A DNA stretch of 64,000 bases from an uncultured Collinsella sp. (GCA_902494195.1 CABUSH010000007.1:31366-95365); one strand, 5' to 3'; positions 25,933 to 34,640 are shown, counted from the first letter of the stretch. The notes: a model not told the origin generated them from the letters alone. Numbers and translations: made by a program.

Positions 25933-26400
25933 ATGGCGGATAACGCCGAGATGCTATTCTCGCCCGAGCTGGTGTTTTTTGATTGGGAGTGTGCGACGCC
26001 GGATGAGGTGTTCGCGCGGCTTGAGGGCGAGCTTGCTCCGCGCGGCTACATTGCCGACGGTTGGCTCGACGCCGTTCGCACGCGCGAGGATGCCTATCCC
26101 ACGGGTCTTGCCATGCCGGCGGCAAACATTGCCATTCCGCATACCGATTCTGGGTTTGTGGCCAAGCCCTATATCGCGGTGGTGAAGCCCGCCGCGCCCG
26201 TGACATTTAACGCTATGGCCGGCATGGGCGCTCCGGTGCCGGCGCAGATCGTCATCAATCTGGGCATTGCCGAGCCGGGCGGCCAGGTCGAGGCCCTGCA
26301 GGCGCTCATGAACATCTTTATGGATGCCGACGCTGCGGCCGACGTGCTCGGCCAGACCACGTCCCAGGGCATGGTCGACGCTATCCGCCGTCACTTCTAA
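25933..26400 (+). CDS. Lone PTS sugar-specific EIIA component (fructose/galactitol type)
   Basis: 155 residues from ATG 25933, with GGAGGA eight bases before it. EIIA type 2 proteins carry a phosphoryl group on a histidine; here it is in NIAIPHTDSGFV (about residue 66). The surrounding GLAMP and IVINLGIAEP segments fit galactitol- or ascorbate-type IIA domains. No EIIB or EIIC gene is in the window, so it may serve a transporter elsewhere or act as a regulatory IIA like PtsN. Confidence 0.8.
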   Translation: MADNAEMLFSPELVFFDWECATPDEVFARLEGELAPRGYIADGWLDAVRTREDAYPTGLAMPAANIAIPHTDSGFVAKPYIAVVKPAAPVTFNAMAGMGAPVPAQIVINLGIAEPGGQVEALQALMNIFMDADAAADVLGQTTSQGMVDAIRRHF

Positions 26401-26420
26401 GGTGCCGGCTGCCAGAGCTG

Positions 26421-26468
26421 TCCCCTTTGCACCAAAATGGTGCAGATTAACCTGTCCCCAATGCACCA
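26421..26468. repeat. GTCCCC-core intergenic hairpins (two overlapping)
   Basis: TTGCACCA-AAA-TGGTGCA (26428-26444) and TGGTGCA (26438-26444) with TGCACCA (26462-26468) are alternative stems. GTCCCC cores lie at 26420-26425 and in the second loop. Confidence 0.55.
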
Positions 26469-26535
26469 AGCGTGCCGCGGGGGCTGCGTTGTGACACAAT
26501 GGCGTTTGTTCGATTCGTTATGCGAAAGGCCAACT

Positions 26536-27756
26536 ATGGCAAATAAGAAAAAGAACCCCGCACCCGAGCCGACGCCCGAGCAGCAGGCTCGCGCCGCCTC
26601 CAGCTCTCGCAAGAAGCAGCGCAAGACCCGCGTGTCCAAGACCGTCAAGATCGTCCTGGTGGTTATTGGCGTGCTAGCAATGCTGCTTTCTGTCTCGGCC
26701 ATGGCGTGCTCTGGCCTTATGTCGCAGGCCGAGGACACCTCGGGCTACAAGCTGACCGGCGGTGTTGCTGCTACTATCAACGGCACCAACCTCACCGAGG
26801 ACACCGTGACCAAGCAGATCATGAGCATGCGCACGTCCTACGGCTACACCAAGGACAAGGACTGGGCGCAGTATCTGGTCGACAACGACCTCACGCCCAA
26901 GAAGTATCGCAAGCAACTCATCGACTCCTACACGCAGCAGATTCTGCTTCAACAGGCACAGAAAGAGAACGGCGTGACGGTGTCGGACGAGGAGGTCGAG
27001 AAGGCTTGGAAGGACGCGTGCAAGAGCGCGGGCGGTGCCAAGGCCTTTAAGAAGACCCTCAAGACCTACGGCTATACCGAGGACACCTACAAGGACTCGC
27101 TCAAGGAGAGCCTGGCACAGCAAAAGCTTAAGGATGCCGTCGCGCCCACGAGCAAGCCCAAGGACAGTGAGATTGTCGATTACACCAACGCAAACCTGTC
27201 CAGTTATAACGACGCCCGTCGCTCGTCGAACATCCTGATCAAGGTTGATTCCGACGCTTCCGACGAGGACAAGGCCGCCGCCAAGGCCAAGGCACAGGAG
27301 TGCCTGGACAAGATCAACTCCGGTGAGCTGAGCTTTGAGGACGCCGTTGAACAGTACTCCGAGGACACCGGTTCCAAGGAGAAGAAGGGCGATGTGGGCT
27401 GGGATAAGCTCACCACCTTTGTCGACAGCTACCAGACGGCGCTCGAGGGGCTCAACAAGGGCGATGTGAGCGACGTGGTCGAGTCGACGTACGGCTACCA
27501 TGTCATCAAGTGCACCGACTACTTCCATGTCGATAATCAGGTTGATGACATCAACCAGGTGCCCAAGGCCATCAAAAAGTACGTCTCCAACGTGGTGAAG
27601 ACGCAAGCGGCCGGCACCGCGTACAGCGAGTGGCTGGAGCAGTACAAGAAGGATGCCGACATCACCGTCAACCCCATGCCCAAAGACGTGCCATACAACG
27701 TCAGTCTGAAGGGCGTCACCAAGAGTTCGACCGACGATTCGTCGACGGCTGAGTAA
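26536..27756 (+). CDS. PrsA/SurA-like parvulin peptidyl-prolyl isomerase, membrane-anchored
   Basis: 406 residues from ATG 26536 (AAAGG upstream). There is a basic cytoplasmic N-terminus of about 37 residues, a signal-anchor helix (about 38-58), an N-terminal SurA-type chaperone segment (ATINGTNLTEDTVTKQI ... LIDSYTQQILL) and a parvulin domain (about 225-320; SSNILIKVD, SFEDAVEQYSED, GDVGWDKL, YGYHVIKC). It probably folds secreted proteins outside the membrane. A Cys at the end of the helix (MACSGL) could be a lipobox, but the long basic N-terminus argues against a standard lipoprotein. The gap to yqeY holds a 12-bp hairpin. Confidence 0.88.
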   Translation: MANKKKNPAPEPTPEQQARAASSSRKKQRKTRVSKTVKIVLVVIGVLAMLLSVSAMACSGLMSQAEDTSGYKLTGGVAATINGTNLTEDTVTKQIMSMRTSYGYTKDKDWAQYLVDNDLTPKKYRKQLIDSYTQQILLQQAQKENGVTVSDEEVEKAWKDACKSAGGAKAFKKTLKTYGYTEDTYKDSLKESLAQQKLKDAVAPTSKPKDSEIVDYTNANLSSYNDARRSSNILIKVDSDASDEDKAAAKAKAQECLDKINSGELSFEDAVEQYSEDTGSKEKKGDVGWDKLTTFVDSYQTALEGLNKGDVSDVVESTYGYHVIKCTDYFHVDNQVDDINQVPKAIKKYVSNVVKTQAAGTAYSEWLEQYKKDADITVNPMPKDVPYNVSLKGVTKSSTDDSSTAE

Positions 27757-27761
27757 TCATG

Positions 27762-27787
27762 GGGCGGTGCTCGCGCGAGTACCGCCC
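27762..27787. other. Intergenic hairpin without T-tract
   Basis: GGGCGGTGCTCG pairs with CGAGTACCGCCC across a 2-nt loop, between the parvulin gene and yqeY. It may stabilise or attenuate readthrough. Confidence 0.45.
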
Positions 27788-27810
27788 ACGCTATTAGAGA
27801 GGATTTGCAG

Positions 27811-28254
27811 ATGACCAACGAAGAACTGCAGAAGGAAATGATCGCGGCCATGAAGGCCAAGGACAAGGTTCGCCTGTCTATCATTCGCCAGGTTAAGGCC
27901 GAGGTGAAGAACATCGAGGTCAATGAGCGCCGCGATGTGACCGAGGAAGACGTCAACAGCATGATTAAGCGTCTGATTAAGCAGACGAGCGAGACGCTGG
28001 AGATGTCCATCAAGGCCGGCACCGACCAGGAGCGTACCGACAACCTGACCGAGCAGGTCAAGATTCTGGAGAGCCTGCTGCCCGCGCAGGTTTCGGGCGA
28101 GGAGCTCGAGGCTCTGATCGAGCAGGTCATCGCCGAGCTGGGCGCCACGTCCAAGAAGCAGATGGGCCAGGTCATGGGGGCGCTCGGCAAAGCCACCGGC
28201 GGCAACTTCGACAAGCCTGCCGCGGCCAAGATCGTCGGAGCCAAACTCGCGTAA
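27811..28254 (+). CDS. GatB/YqeY domain-containing protein
   Basis: 147 residues, the usual length of YqeY. It begins MTNEELQKEMIAAMKAKDKV, with the conserved SIIRQVKAEVKNIEV and the C-terminal QVMGALGKATGG...DKPAAAKIVGAKL tail shared with the GatB C-terminus. The family is associated with tRNA-dependent amidation, but free YqeY proteins have no firm role. The start ATG 27811 follows GAGGA at 27799-27803. An in-frame TTG at 27805 is less likely. Confidence 0.92.
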   Translation: MTNEELQKEMIAAMKAKDKVRLSIIRQVKAEVKNIEVNERRDVTEEDVNSMIKRLIKQTSETLEMSIKAGTDQERTDNLTEQVKILESLLPAQVSGEELEALIEQVIAELGATSKKQMGQVMGALGKATGGNFDKPAAAKIVGAKLA

Positions 28255-28257
28255 TTT

Positions 28258-28285
28258 GTTACGCGGTTTTACCAAACCGCGTAAC
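28258..28285. other. Perfect 12-bp hairpin after yqeY
   Basis: GTTACGCGGTTT and AAACCGCGTAAC are exact inverted copies with loop TACC. There is no T-tract after it. Confidence 0.55.
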
Positions 28286-28298
28286 GGCTCGACGCTGC

Positions 28299-28397
28299 AA
28301 ACCCGTACACGCGGCAATCTGACGTTCAATTTCAAGGGCGCGACCATAAGGTCTGCGCCCTTTCATTTCACGTCACCTTGCTCGCGTGTACGGGTTT
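28299..28397. repeat. 15-bp inverted repeat enclosing a terminator-like hairpin
   Basis: AAACCCGTACACGCG (28299-28313) and its exact reverse complement (28383-28397) enclose 69 bp that contain the hairpin at 28336-28360. Confidence 0.55.
28336..28368 (+). terminator. Probable terminator after yqeY
   Basis: GGGCGCGACC pairs with GGTC-T-GCGCCC with one bulge, followed by TTTCATTT. Confidence 0.6.
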
Positions 28398-28440
28398 TCG
28401 CTGACTTATGCTCAACAAGGGCGGTTGTATTATTTTCGGC

Positions 28441-28467
28441 ACTCATTTAAGTCTGTCCCCAATGAGT
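28441..28467. repeat. GTCCCC-core intergenic hairpin
   Basis: ACTCATT (28441-28447) and AATGAGT (28461-28467) are exact inverted copies; the loop contains CTGTCCCC. Confidence 0.5.
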
Positions 28468-28572
28468 AGGGGGAAGGTTGCGGGTTCTTTACGGGAATGT
28501 AGTGTGGGCTGCGGAAACGTGGTTCTTTCCGTACAATAGTTCAACTCGTGTAAACGCAGGGAAGGGACATTC

Positions 28573-29304
28573 ATGGCAGACATGATCGAGATCAAGCATC
28601 TCAACAAGTACTTTGGCGACCTGCATGTGCTCAAAGATATCAATCTCACCGTCAAGCGCGGCGAGAAGCTCGTAATGATCGGGCCTTCCGGCTCGGGCAA
28701 GTCGACGCTCATCCGTTGCGTCGATTATCTGGAGGAGCCCACGTCGGGCGAGGTCGTCATCGACGGTACGCCGCTCACCAAAAAGAACCACCTGGAGATG
28801 GCTCGCAAGTACAGCTCCATGGTGTTTCAGCAGTTCAACCTGTATCCCAACATGACGGTGCTGGGCAACCTGACGCTCGCGCCCATCAAGCTGCAAAAGA
28901 AGAGCAAGGAGGAGGCGACCGAGATCGCCATCGCCGCGCTCAAGCGCGTCGGCATGGCGCATAAGGCCGGCGAGTATCCGCAGAATCTCTCGGGCGGTCA
29001 GCAGCAGCGCATCGCCATCGCCCGCGCCCTGTGCACCAAGCAGCCCATCATTCTGTTTGACGAGCCGACCTCGGCGCTCGACCCCGAGATGGTCCAGGAG
29101 GTTCTGGACGTTATGATTGAGCTCGCGCAGGAGGACATCACCATGATCTGCGTGACGCACGAGATGGGCTTTGCGCGCCAGGTGGCCGACCGCGTCATCT
29201 TTATGGAGGACGGCCGCATCCTGGAGGAGGGTACGCCCGAGCACTTCTTCGATAACCCCGAGAACCCGCGCTGTCGCGAGTTCCTGTCCAAGATTCTGCA
29301 CTAG
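28573..29304 (+). CDS. Polar amino-acid ABC transporter ATP-binding protein
   Basis: 243-residue ATPase of the GlnQ/HisP group, energising uptake of a polar amino acid. It shows Walker A GPSGSGKST, the Q-loop MVFQQFNLYPNMTV typical of the amino-acid family, signature LSGGQQQR, Walker B PIILFDEPTSALDPE and the His switch CVTHEMGFA. AAGGGA precedes ATG 28573. It heads a four-gene transporter operon with the binding protein and two permeases. Substrate (glutamine, glutamate, aspartate or other) cannot be told from sequence. Confidence 0.95.
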   Translation: MADMIEIKHLNKYFGDLHVLKDINLTVKRGEKLVMIGPSGSGKSTLIRCVDYLEEPTSGEVVIDGTPLTKKNHLEMARKYSSMVFQQFNLYPNMTVLGNLTLAPIKLQKKSKEEATEIAIAALKRVGMAHKAGEYPQNLSGGQQQRIAIARALCTKQPIILFDEPTSALDPEMVQEVLDVMIELAQEDITMICVTHEMGFARQVADRVIFMEDGRILEEGTPEHFFDNPENPRCREFLSKILH

Positions 29305-29318
29305 GCGCGGTGGTGGAC

Positions 29319-30188
29319 ATGACGGATATGACGAGGGCGGCCGTGTCGCGCCGTCACTTTTTGCAGCTGGCTGGCGCCGGCATGCTTGCGCTGACGGGGA
29401 CCGCGCTTGCCGGTTGCGGCAACTCCACCAGCGGCGAGGGCTCCGACAAGGGGTCCAAGCTTGCGGCCATCAAGTCGCGTGGCCATCTGAATGCCGGCGT
29501 TAAGAAGGACGTTCCCGGCTATGGCTATTACGACACCGCCAAGGGCCGCTTTGAGGGCATGGAGGTCGATTTGTGCTACCAGATCGCCGCTGCCGTCTTT
29601 GGCGTGAGCTACAAGGAGGCCCGCGCCCAGGAGCTAGTCGAGTTTACCGACGTAACGCCCAAGACGCGCGGCCCGCTGATCGATAACGGCCAACTCGACG
29701 TGGTCGCGGCGACCTACACCATCACCGACGAGCGTAAGAAGAGCTGGGATTTCTCGACGCCGTACCGCACCGACTACGTGGGACTCATGGTCAAGAAGCG
29801 TTCGGGCTTTACCTCGATTGAGGACCTGGACGGTAAGGTTATCGGCGTGAGCCAGGGTGCTACCACGCAGGGCCTGATCGAGCAGATGATCAAGGACAAC
29901 GGCTTTAGCTGCAAGCCCGAGTTTAGGGCCTTTAGCGGCTACCCCATCATCAAGAGTTCGCTCGACGCCGGCAATATCGACGTCTTTGCCATGGACCGCT
30001 CCACGCTGGCCGGCTATATGAACGAGACCGTTGAGTTGCTGCAGCCCGAGGTCAAGTTTGGCGAGCAGGGCTACGGCGTGGCGACCAAGAAGGGCTGCGA
30101 CCTTTCGGCCGTGGTCGATCAGGTGATTTGCGATCGCCTGGCCGACGGCTGGCTCGACCAAGAGGTCAAGACCTGGGGTCTTGTATAG
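29319..30188 (+). CDS. Amino-acid ABC transporter substrate-binding lipoprotein
   Basis: About 289 residues. The N-terminus has a twin-arginine pattern (SRRHFLQLAG), a hydrophobic core and a lipobox (ALAGCG), so it is exported, possibly by Tat, and lipid-anchored. The mature part is a family 3 periplasmic-binding fold (GHLNAGVKKDVPGYGY, VDLCYQIAAAVFG, DVVAATYTITDERKKSWDFS, GVSQGATTQ, DVFAMDRSTLAGYM). I chose ATG 29319; a GTG at 29310 is possible. It lies 14 bp after the ATPase gene. Confidence 0.9.
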   Translation: MTDMTRAAVSRRHFLQLAGAGMLALTGTALAGCGNSTSGEGSDKGSKLAAIKSRGHLNAGVKKDVPGYGYYDTAKGRFEGMEVDLCYQIAAAVFGVSYKEARAQELVEFTDVTPKTRGPLIDNGQLDVVAATYTITDERKKSWDFSTPYRTDYVGLMVKKRSGFTSIEDLDGKVIGVSQGATTQGLIEQMIKDNGFSCKPEFRAFSGYPIIKSSLDAGNIDVFAMDRSTLAGYMNETVELLQPEVKFGEQGYGVATKKGCDLSAVVDQVICDRLADGWLDQEVKTWGLV

Positions 30189-30213
30189 GCGCATCGTCCA
30201 AGGAAGGAATCAA

Positions 30214-30960
30214 ATGCTCGAAGGATTATTTGACGCCGACCGTTGGTCGACGACATTTCAAAACATGGGGCCCTTCTGGGAGGGCTTTGGCGTGACGCTG
30301 CAGGTGGTCGTTGCCGGTCTGCTGCTGTCGCTGGTGCTGGGCACGCTGCTGGGCGTGTTCTCTACCACTCGCTCGCGCGTGCTGCGCGCCATAAGCCGCG
30401 TGTACGTGGAGTTTTACCAGAACACTCCATTGCCCGTACAGGTGCTCTTTATGTACATGGCCGGTCCGCAGTTTTTGCAGGCCATAACCGGTGCCGACCA
30501 GCCGGTGCGCATCGCGCCGTTCGTGCTGGGCTTCTTGGGCGTGGGCCTGTATCACGCGGCCTACATCTCGGAGGTCATCCGCACTGGTATCGAGGCGGTT
30601 CCGCGCGGTCAGATGGAGGCGGCCCAGAGCCAGGGCTTCACCCGTGCGCAGGCGTACTGGTACATCGTACTGCCCCAGACGTTCAAGATCATTTTGCCGC
30701 CGCTGTGTAACCAGGCACTCAACTTGGTCAAGAACACGTCGGTGCTGGCACTTGTGGCCGGCGGCGACCTTATGTACCGTTCCGACAACTTTGTGAGTCT
30801 GTACGGTTACCTGCAGGGATACATTGTCTGCTGCCTTATGTACTTCATCATCTGCTTTCCGCTCGCCATGTTGGTGCAGTGGCTCGAGCGTCGCTCCAAG
30901 GAGCGTCCGCGCGGCGTGAGCCTGGCCGAGCTGGGGCTCGACAACGTAGAGGAGGCCTAG
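30214..30960 (+). CDS. Amino-acid ABC transporter permease (first)
   Basis: 248-residue HisMQ-type permease with about five membrane helices. It has the family start region FWEGFGVTLQVVVAGLLLSL, the QNTPLPVQVLF motif and the coupling loop EVIRTGIEAVPRGQMEAAQSQGFT that contacts the ATPase. AAGGAA precedes ATG 30214. It lies 25 bp after the binding protein and three bases before the second permease, so the two should form a heterodimer. Confidence 0.93.
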   Translation: MLEGLFDADRWSTTFQNMGPFWEGFGVTLQVVVAGLLLSLVLGTLLGVFSTTRSRVLRAISRVYVEFYQNTPLPVQVLFMYMAGPQFLQAITGADQPVRIAPFVLGFLGVGLYHAAYISEVIRTGIEAVPRGQMEAAQSQGFTRAQAYWYIVLPQTFKIILPPLCNQALNLVKNTSVLALVAGGDLMYRSDNFVSLYGYLQGYIVCCLMYFIICFPLAMLVQWLERRSKERPRGVSLAELGLDNVEEA

Positions 30961-30963
30961 CGC

Positions 30964-31602
30964 ATGGAAATCTTCAACGCGACCAACCTGCTCTACATTT
31001 GGGGCGGCTTTGTTAAGACGATCGAGATCTCGGCGCTGTCGATCTTTTTCTCGCTCATCTTTGGCACGGTGCTGGCGCTCGTTAAAAGCTATGCGCCCCG
31101 CCCGTTCCGTATTTTGGTGAGCGCCTATATCGAGCTGTTCCGCTGCACGCCAAACCTGCTGTGGATCCTGTTTATCTACTTTACGGTGCAGGGTTTGGAC
31201 ATTGTGATTTCGACCATCGCCTTTACGCTGTTTACCAGCGCCGTTATGGCCGAGATTGTGCGCGGCGGCCTCAACTCGATTCCGCGCGGCCAGTTTGAGG
31301 CAGCGCAGAGCCAGGGCTTCGGCTTCTTTGCCACCATGCGCTACATCATTCTGCCGCAGACGTTTAAGACGATCATTCCGGCGCTGTTTAGCCAGTGCAC
31401 GACCGTCATTAAGGACAGCTCGTATCTTTCGGGTATTAACGTGGCCGAGCTCATGTACACGGCAAACGTCGTGATGGCCCACGCGATCGACCTGTCGCAG
31501 GTGCTTATGCTCTACGGCCTGGTGTTTGCGATGTACTTTGTGCTCAACTTTGGTATCTCGCTGCTGGTCCGCGCATATCAGAGGCGAATGGTGGCAGCGT
31601 AG
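30964..31602 (+). CDS. Amino-acid ABC transporter permease (second)
   Basis: 212-residue HisMQ-type permease with the same plan as its neighbour: GGFVKTIEISALSIFFSLI, ELFRCTPNLLWILF and the coupling loop EIVRGGLNSIPRGQFEAAQSQGFG. It ends with a basic tail (YQRRMVAA). It is the last gene of the transporter operon. A GGGAC-type hairpin lies just after its stop codon. Confidence 0.93.
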   Translation: MEIFNATNLLYIWGGFVKTIEISALSIFFSLIFGTVLALVKSYAPRPFRILVSAYIELFRCTPNLLWILFIYFTVQGLDIVISTIAFTLFTSAVMAEIVRGGLNSIPRGQFEAAQSQGFGFFATMRYIILPQTFKTIIPALFSQCTTVIKDSSYLSGINVAELMYTANVVMAHAIDLSQVLMLYGLVFAMYFVLNFGISLLVRAYQRRMVAA

Positions 31603-31604
31603 AA

Positions 31605-31633
31605 TGTGGCAAAGGGACTGTCCCTTTGTCACA
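31605..31633. repeat. GGGAC-core palindrome
   Basis: TGTGGCAAAGGGAC (31605-31618) and GTCCCTTTGTCACA (31620-31633) are inverted copies with one mismatch. It sits between the permease stop and the kinase-like start. Confidence 0.6.
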
Positions 31634-31650
31634 TAGAGAAAGGAATCGCG

Positions 31651-32274
31651 ATGAGCGATCTGGAGAATAAGAAGAATCCTGTGGTCATTACCATCGCGCG
31701 CGACTTTGGCGCCGAGGGCCACGAGATTGGTCGCATGCTTGCCGACGAGTTGGGGATTCCGCTGTACGATAACGAGCTGCTGGTGCGTGCGTCGCTGCGC
31801 GCGGGCGAGTCGCTCGACAAGATGGCTGCCTACGACGAGCGCTTGGCCGTGGAGAACATGGCGTTTCTGCCCGACCGTTACGACGCACGTTCGTACTCGG
31901 ACAAGTTGTTCCAAAAGATGAGCCAGGTGATTTTGGATCTGGGCGAGACTGAGAGCTGCATTATCGAAGGCCGTCTGTCCGATTACCTGCTGCGTAACAA
32001 CCCCAACCACATTGCCGTGTTGGTGACCGCACCCTTTGAGGACCGCGTCGAGATCGTGCGCAAGAAGCGTGGCCTTAACAAAAAGAAGGGCGCCAAGCTG
32101 GTCAAACAGCAGCAGAAGGCGCGCGAGGCGTTCTATAAGCGCTACAGTGCCGGCAAATGGAAGATGACGAGCGGTAAAGACATCGTCGTCAACCGCGCCA
32201 AGCTGGGCCGCGAGGGTTGTAAAGACGTTATCGCCGCTGCCTACCGCTACAAAGTCGCCCAGCTCGAAGTCTAA
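31651..32274 (+). CDS. Cytidylate kinase-like family protein
   Basis: 207 residues from ATG 31651 (GAAAGGAA upstream). The N-terminus VVITIARDFGAEGHEIGRMLADELG is the P-loop-like start of the cytidylate-kinase-2 family, in which the canonical GxxGxGK is altered. The later part has CIIEGRLSDYLLR, VLVTAPFEDRVEIV and Lys/Arg-rich lid sequences (KKKGAKLVKQQQKAREAFY). Members are common in Firmicutes and Coriobacteria, and substrate is not established. It is separated from the amino-acid transporter by a hairpin and ends at a terminator region. Confidence 0.8.
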   Translation: MSDLENKKNPVVITIARDFGAEGHEIGRMLADELGIPLYDNELLVRASLRAGESLDKMAAYDERLAVENMAFLPDRYDARSYSDKLFQKMSQVILDLGETESCIIEGRLSDYLLRNNPNHIAVLVTAPFEDRVEIVRKKRGLNKKKGAKLVKQQQKAREAFYKRYSAGKWKMTSGKDIVVNRAKLGREGCKDVIAAAYRYKVAQLEV

Positions 32275-32283
32275 CCGACCAAA

Positions 32284-32318
32284 ACCACCACAAAGGGGAC
32301 AGGTACCTTTATGGTGGT
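32284..32318. repeat. GGGGAC-core intergenic hairpin
   Basis: ACCACCA (32284-32290) and TGGTGGT (32312-32318) pair, with further pairing AAAGG/CCTTT inside and GGGGACAGG in the loop. Confidence 0.55.
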
Positions 32319-32334
32319 CGGGCGGCCGGCATAG

Positions 32335-32373
32335 AAAAAGTCCCCGCCGGGCGTGTGCTCGACGGGGACTTTG
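32335..32373. terminator. Bidirectional terminator between convergent genes
   Basis: AAAGTCCCCG pairs with CGGGGACTTT around a 16-nt loop, with A- and T-runs. It separates the kinase-like gene (+) from gltA (-). Confidence 0.75.
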
Positions 32374-32400
32374 CCGTTTAATGGCTAGCGCTGCGGGTGA

Positions 32401-33810
32401 TTACTCGCCCAGCAGGCTCTTGGTGATGGAAGCGGCGGCCTTCTTGCCAGCGCCCATCGCCAGAATGACCGTAGCGGCACCGGTGACGATGTCGCCGCCG
32501 GCCCAGATGCGGGGATCGGTGGTCTGGCCGGTCTCCTCGTCGGCGACGATGTAGCCCCACTTGTTGAGCTCCATCTTGCCGCCGATCTTCTTTGCGAAGG
32601 GGTTGGCGTTGGTGCCGATAGCCGAGATCGCGACGTCGCAGGGGATCTCCTCGATGGCGCCCTCGATGGGCACCGGGCGACGACGGCCGGACTCGTCGGG
32701 CTCGCCGAGCTCCATCTTCTGGACCTTGACGGCGCACACGGAGCCGTCTTCGCCAGCGACAAACTCGAGCGGGGAAACGAGCGGCAGAACCTCGACGCCC
32801 TCGGCCTTGGCGTGGTGCAGCTCGGCACGACGGCAGGGCATCTCGTCCTCGGTACGGCGGTAAGCGATGATGGCGTGCTCGGCGCCCAGACGCTTGGCGG
32901 TACGGACGGCGTCCATAGCCACGTTGCCGCCGCCAAAGACAACGACGTTCTTGCCGTGCTTGGTGGGGGTGTCGTACTCGGGGAACTTGTTGGCCTTCAT
33001 CAGGTTCACGCGGGTGAGGTACTCGTTTGCGAAGAAGACGTTGGGCAGGTTCTCGCCGGGGACGTTGAGGAACTTGGGCAGGCCAGCGCCGGTCGCCACG
33101 TAGATGGCGTCGAAGCCCTGCTCGAACAGCTCCTCGGCCGTGGCCATGTTGCCCACGACGGAGTTGTACTCAAACTTGACGCCCATGTCCTCCAGGCCGT
33201 CAATCTCGCGCTTGACGACCGCCTTGGGCAGACGGAACTCGGGGATGCCGTAGACCAGCACGCCGCCGCCGGTGAAGAAGGCCTCGAAGACGGTAACGTC
33301 AAAGCCGTTACGGGCGAGCTCGCCGGCGCAGGTGATGCCGGACGGGCCGGAGCCGACGACGGCGACCTTCTTGCCGTTCTTGGGGGCCATCTTGGGCGTG
33401 GAGGCGAGCTCGGGGCGATCACCCAGGAAGCGCTCGAGCTGGCCGATGGCCACGGGCTCGGACTTCTTACCACGGATGCACTTGCCCTCGCACTGGTTCT
33501 CCTGCGGGCAGACGCGGCCGCAGATGGCGGGAAGCATGGAGTCCTCGCGGATGGTATCGAGAGCGCCGCCGAAGTCCTTCGCGCGGATCTGCTCGATAAA
33601 GCGGGGAATGTTGATGTTGACGGGGCAGCCCTCAACACAGAACGGCTTCTTGCAGTTGAGGCAGCGCTCGGCCTCGGCCAGCGCCATCTCCTCGGTGAAG
33701 CCCTTGTCGACGGGGCGGAAGTCGCAGGCGCGCTCGGCAGCCGGCTCCTCGTTATCGGGGGTGCGGGGCGACTTCATATCGGCAACGAAACGACCGTTAA
33801 CTAGTGGCAT
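32401..33810 (-). CDS. gltA: NfnB/GltA-like FAD- and FeS-binding oxidoreductase subunit
   Basis: 469 residues related to the glutamate synthase small subunit. The N-terminal cysteine motifs (ERCLNCKKPFCVEGCPVNI, CGRVCPQENQCEGKC) bind two 4Fe-4S clusters. They are followed by FAD (VAVVGSGPSGITCA) and NAD(P)H (VVVFGGGNVAMDAVR) dinucleotide folds. No glutamate synthase large subunit is present. Instead the gene overlaps a ferredoxin-NADP reductase-like gene by 10 bp. This pair is the NfnAB/SudAB arrangement, which transfers electrons between ferredoxin, NADH and NADPH by bifurcation. Glutamate synthase activity by itself is therefore unlikely. Confidence 0.9.
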   Translation of the reverse strand: MPLVNGRFVADMKSPRTPDNEEPAAERACDFRPVDKGFTEEMALAEAERCLNCKKPFCVEGCPVNINIPRFIEQIRAKDFGGALDTIREDSMLPAICGRVCPQENQCEGKCIRGKKSEPVAIGQLERFLGDRPELASTPKMAPKNGKKVAVVGSGPSGITCAGELARNGFDVTVFEAFFTGGGVLVYGIPEFRLPKAVVKREIDGLEDMGVKFEYNSVVGNMATAEELFEQGFDAIYVATGAGLPKFLNVPGENLPNVFFANEYLTRVNLMKANKFPEYDTPTKHGKNVVVFGGGNVAMDAVRTAKRLGAEHAIIAYRRTEDEMPCRRAELHHAKAEGVEVLPLVSPLEFVAGEDGSVCAVKVQKMELGEPDESGRRRPVPIEGAIEEIPCDVAISAIGTNANPFAKKIGGKMELNKWGYIVADEETGQTTDPRIWAGGDIVTGAATVILAMGAGKKAAASITKSLLGE

Positions 33811-34640
33811 GCGCAGCTCTTTTCCTCATAGGCCTTGAGGGACTCGCCCTCTTCGGAACGGTAAGCGGCCTGGCGGGCACGAAGGTCATCCCAGTCGACC
33901 AGGGTGGCATCGAAGTCGGGGCCGTCGACGCAAGCGAACTTGGTCACGCCGCCCACCTCGACGCGGCAGCAGCCGCACATGCCGGTGCCGTCAACCATGA
34001 TGGGGTTGAGGGACGCGGTGATGGGGGTGTCGTACTTCTGGGCGGTGAGGGTCGAGAACTTCATCATCGGAACGGGGCCGACGCAGAAGACCTGGCTCAC
34101 GGCCTTGTCCTGCAGCAGGCGCTCCAGCGGAGCGGTGACAACGCCCTGCTCTCCGTAGGAACCGTCGTCGGTGGTGATATGGATGTGGTCCTCGTCGAGG
34201 AGCTCGCGGAACTGGTCCTCCATGAGCAGGAGGTCCTTGGTGCGGGCGCCCATGATGGCGTGCACCTCGTGACCGGTCTCGACCAGGTGCTTGGCGACCG
34301 GGAAGGCAATTGCCAGGCCGACGCCGCCGCCAATGACGGCGCAGGGGCCCTCGGCCATCTCGGTGGGAACGCCCAGCGGGCCCACGACGTCGCGCAGCGA
34401 CTCGCCGGCTTCGTAAGTGGACAGCATCTCGGTGGTCTTGCCGATCACCATGAAGATGAACTCGACCCAGCCCTCGTCACCGTTCCAGCCGGCCAGGGTA
34501 AACGGGACGCGCTCGCCCGTCTCGTTGGCGCGGACCATGAGGAACTGTCCAGCGTGCGCATGCTTGGCGATTGCGGGCGCCTCGATGCGGAACTTGAACA
34601 CCTTCTCCGAGAACTGCGTCTTCTCCAGGATCTTATACAT
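33801..34640 (-). CDS. NfnA/SudB-like ferredoxin-NADP+ reductase subunit
   Basis: 279 residues. An FAD-binding beta-barrel (GQFLMVRANETGERVPFTLAGW) and an NAD-binding part (CAVIGGGVGLAIAFPVAK, MGARTKDLLLMEDQF) are of the PyrK/SudB type. A C-terminal 2Fe-2S site follows (GTGMCGCCRVEVGG, KFACVDGPDFDA). It is the upstream partner of the GltA-like subunit and overlaps it. Together they would couple reduced ferredoxin and NADH to NADP+ reduction, suiting an anaerobe that also carries the Ech-type hydrogenase further along this window. Confidence 0.9.
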   Translation of the reverse strand: MYKILEKTQFSEKVFKFRIEAPAIAKHAHAGQFLMVRANETGERVPFTLAGWNGDEGWVEFIFMVIGKTTEMLSTYEAGESLRDVVGPLGVPTEMAEGPCAVIGGGVGLAIAFPVAKHLVETGHEVHAIMGARTKDLLLMEDQFRELLDEDHIHITTDDGSYGEQGVVTAPLERLLQDKAVSQVFCVGPVPMMKFSTLTAQKYDTPITASLNPIMVDGTGMCGCCRVEVGGVTKFACVDGPDFDATLVDWDDLRARQAAYRSEEGESLKAYEEKSCACH

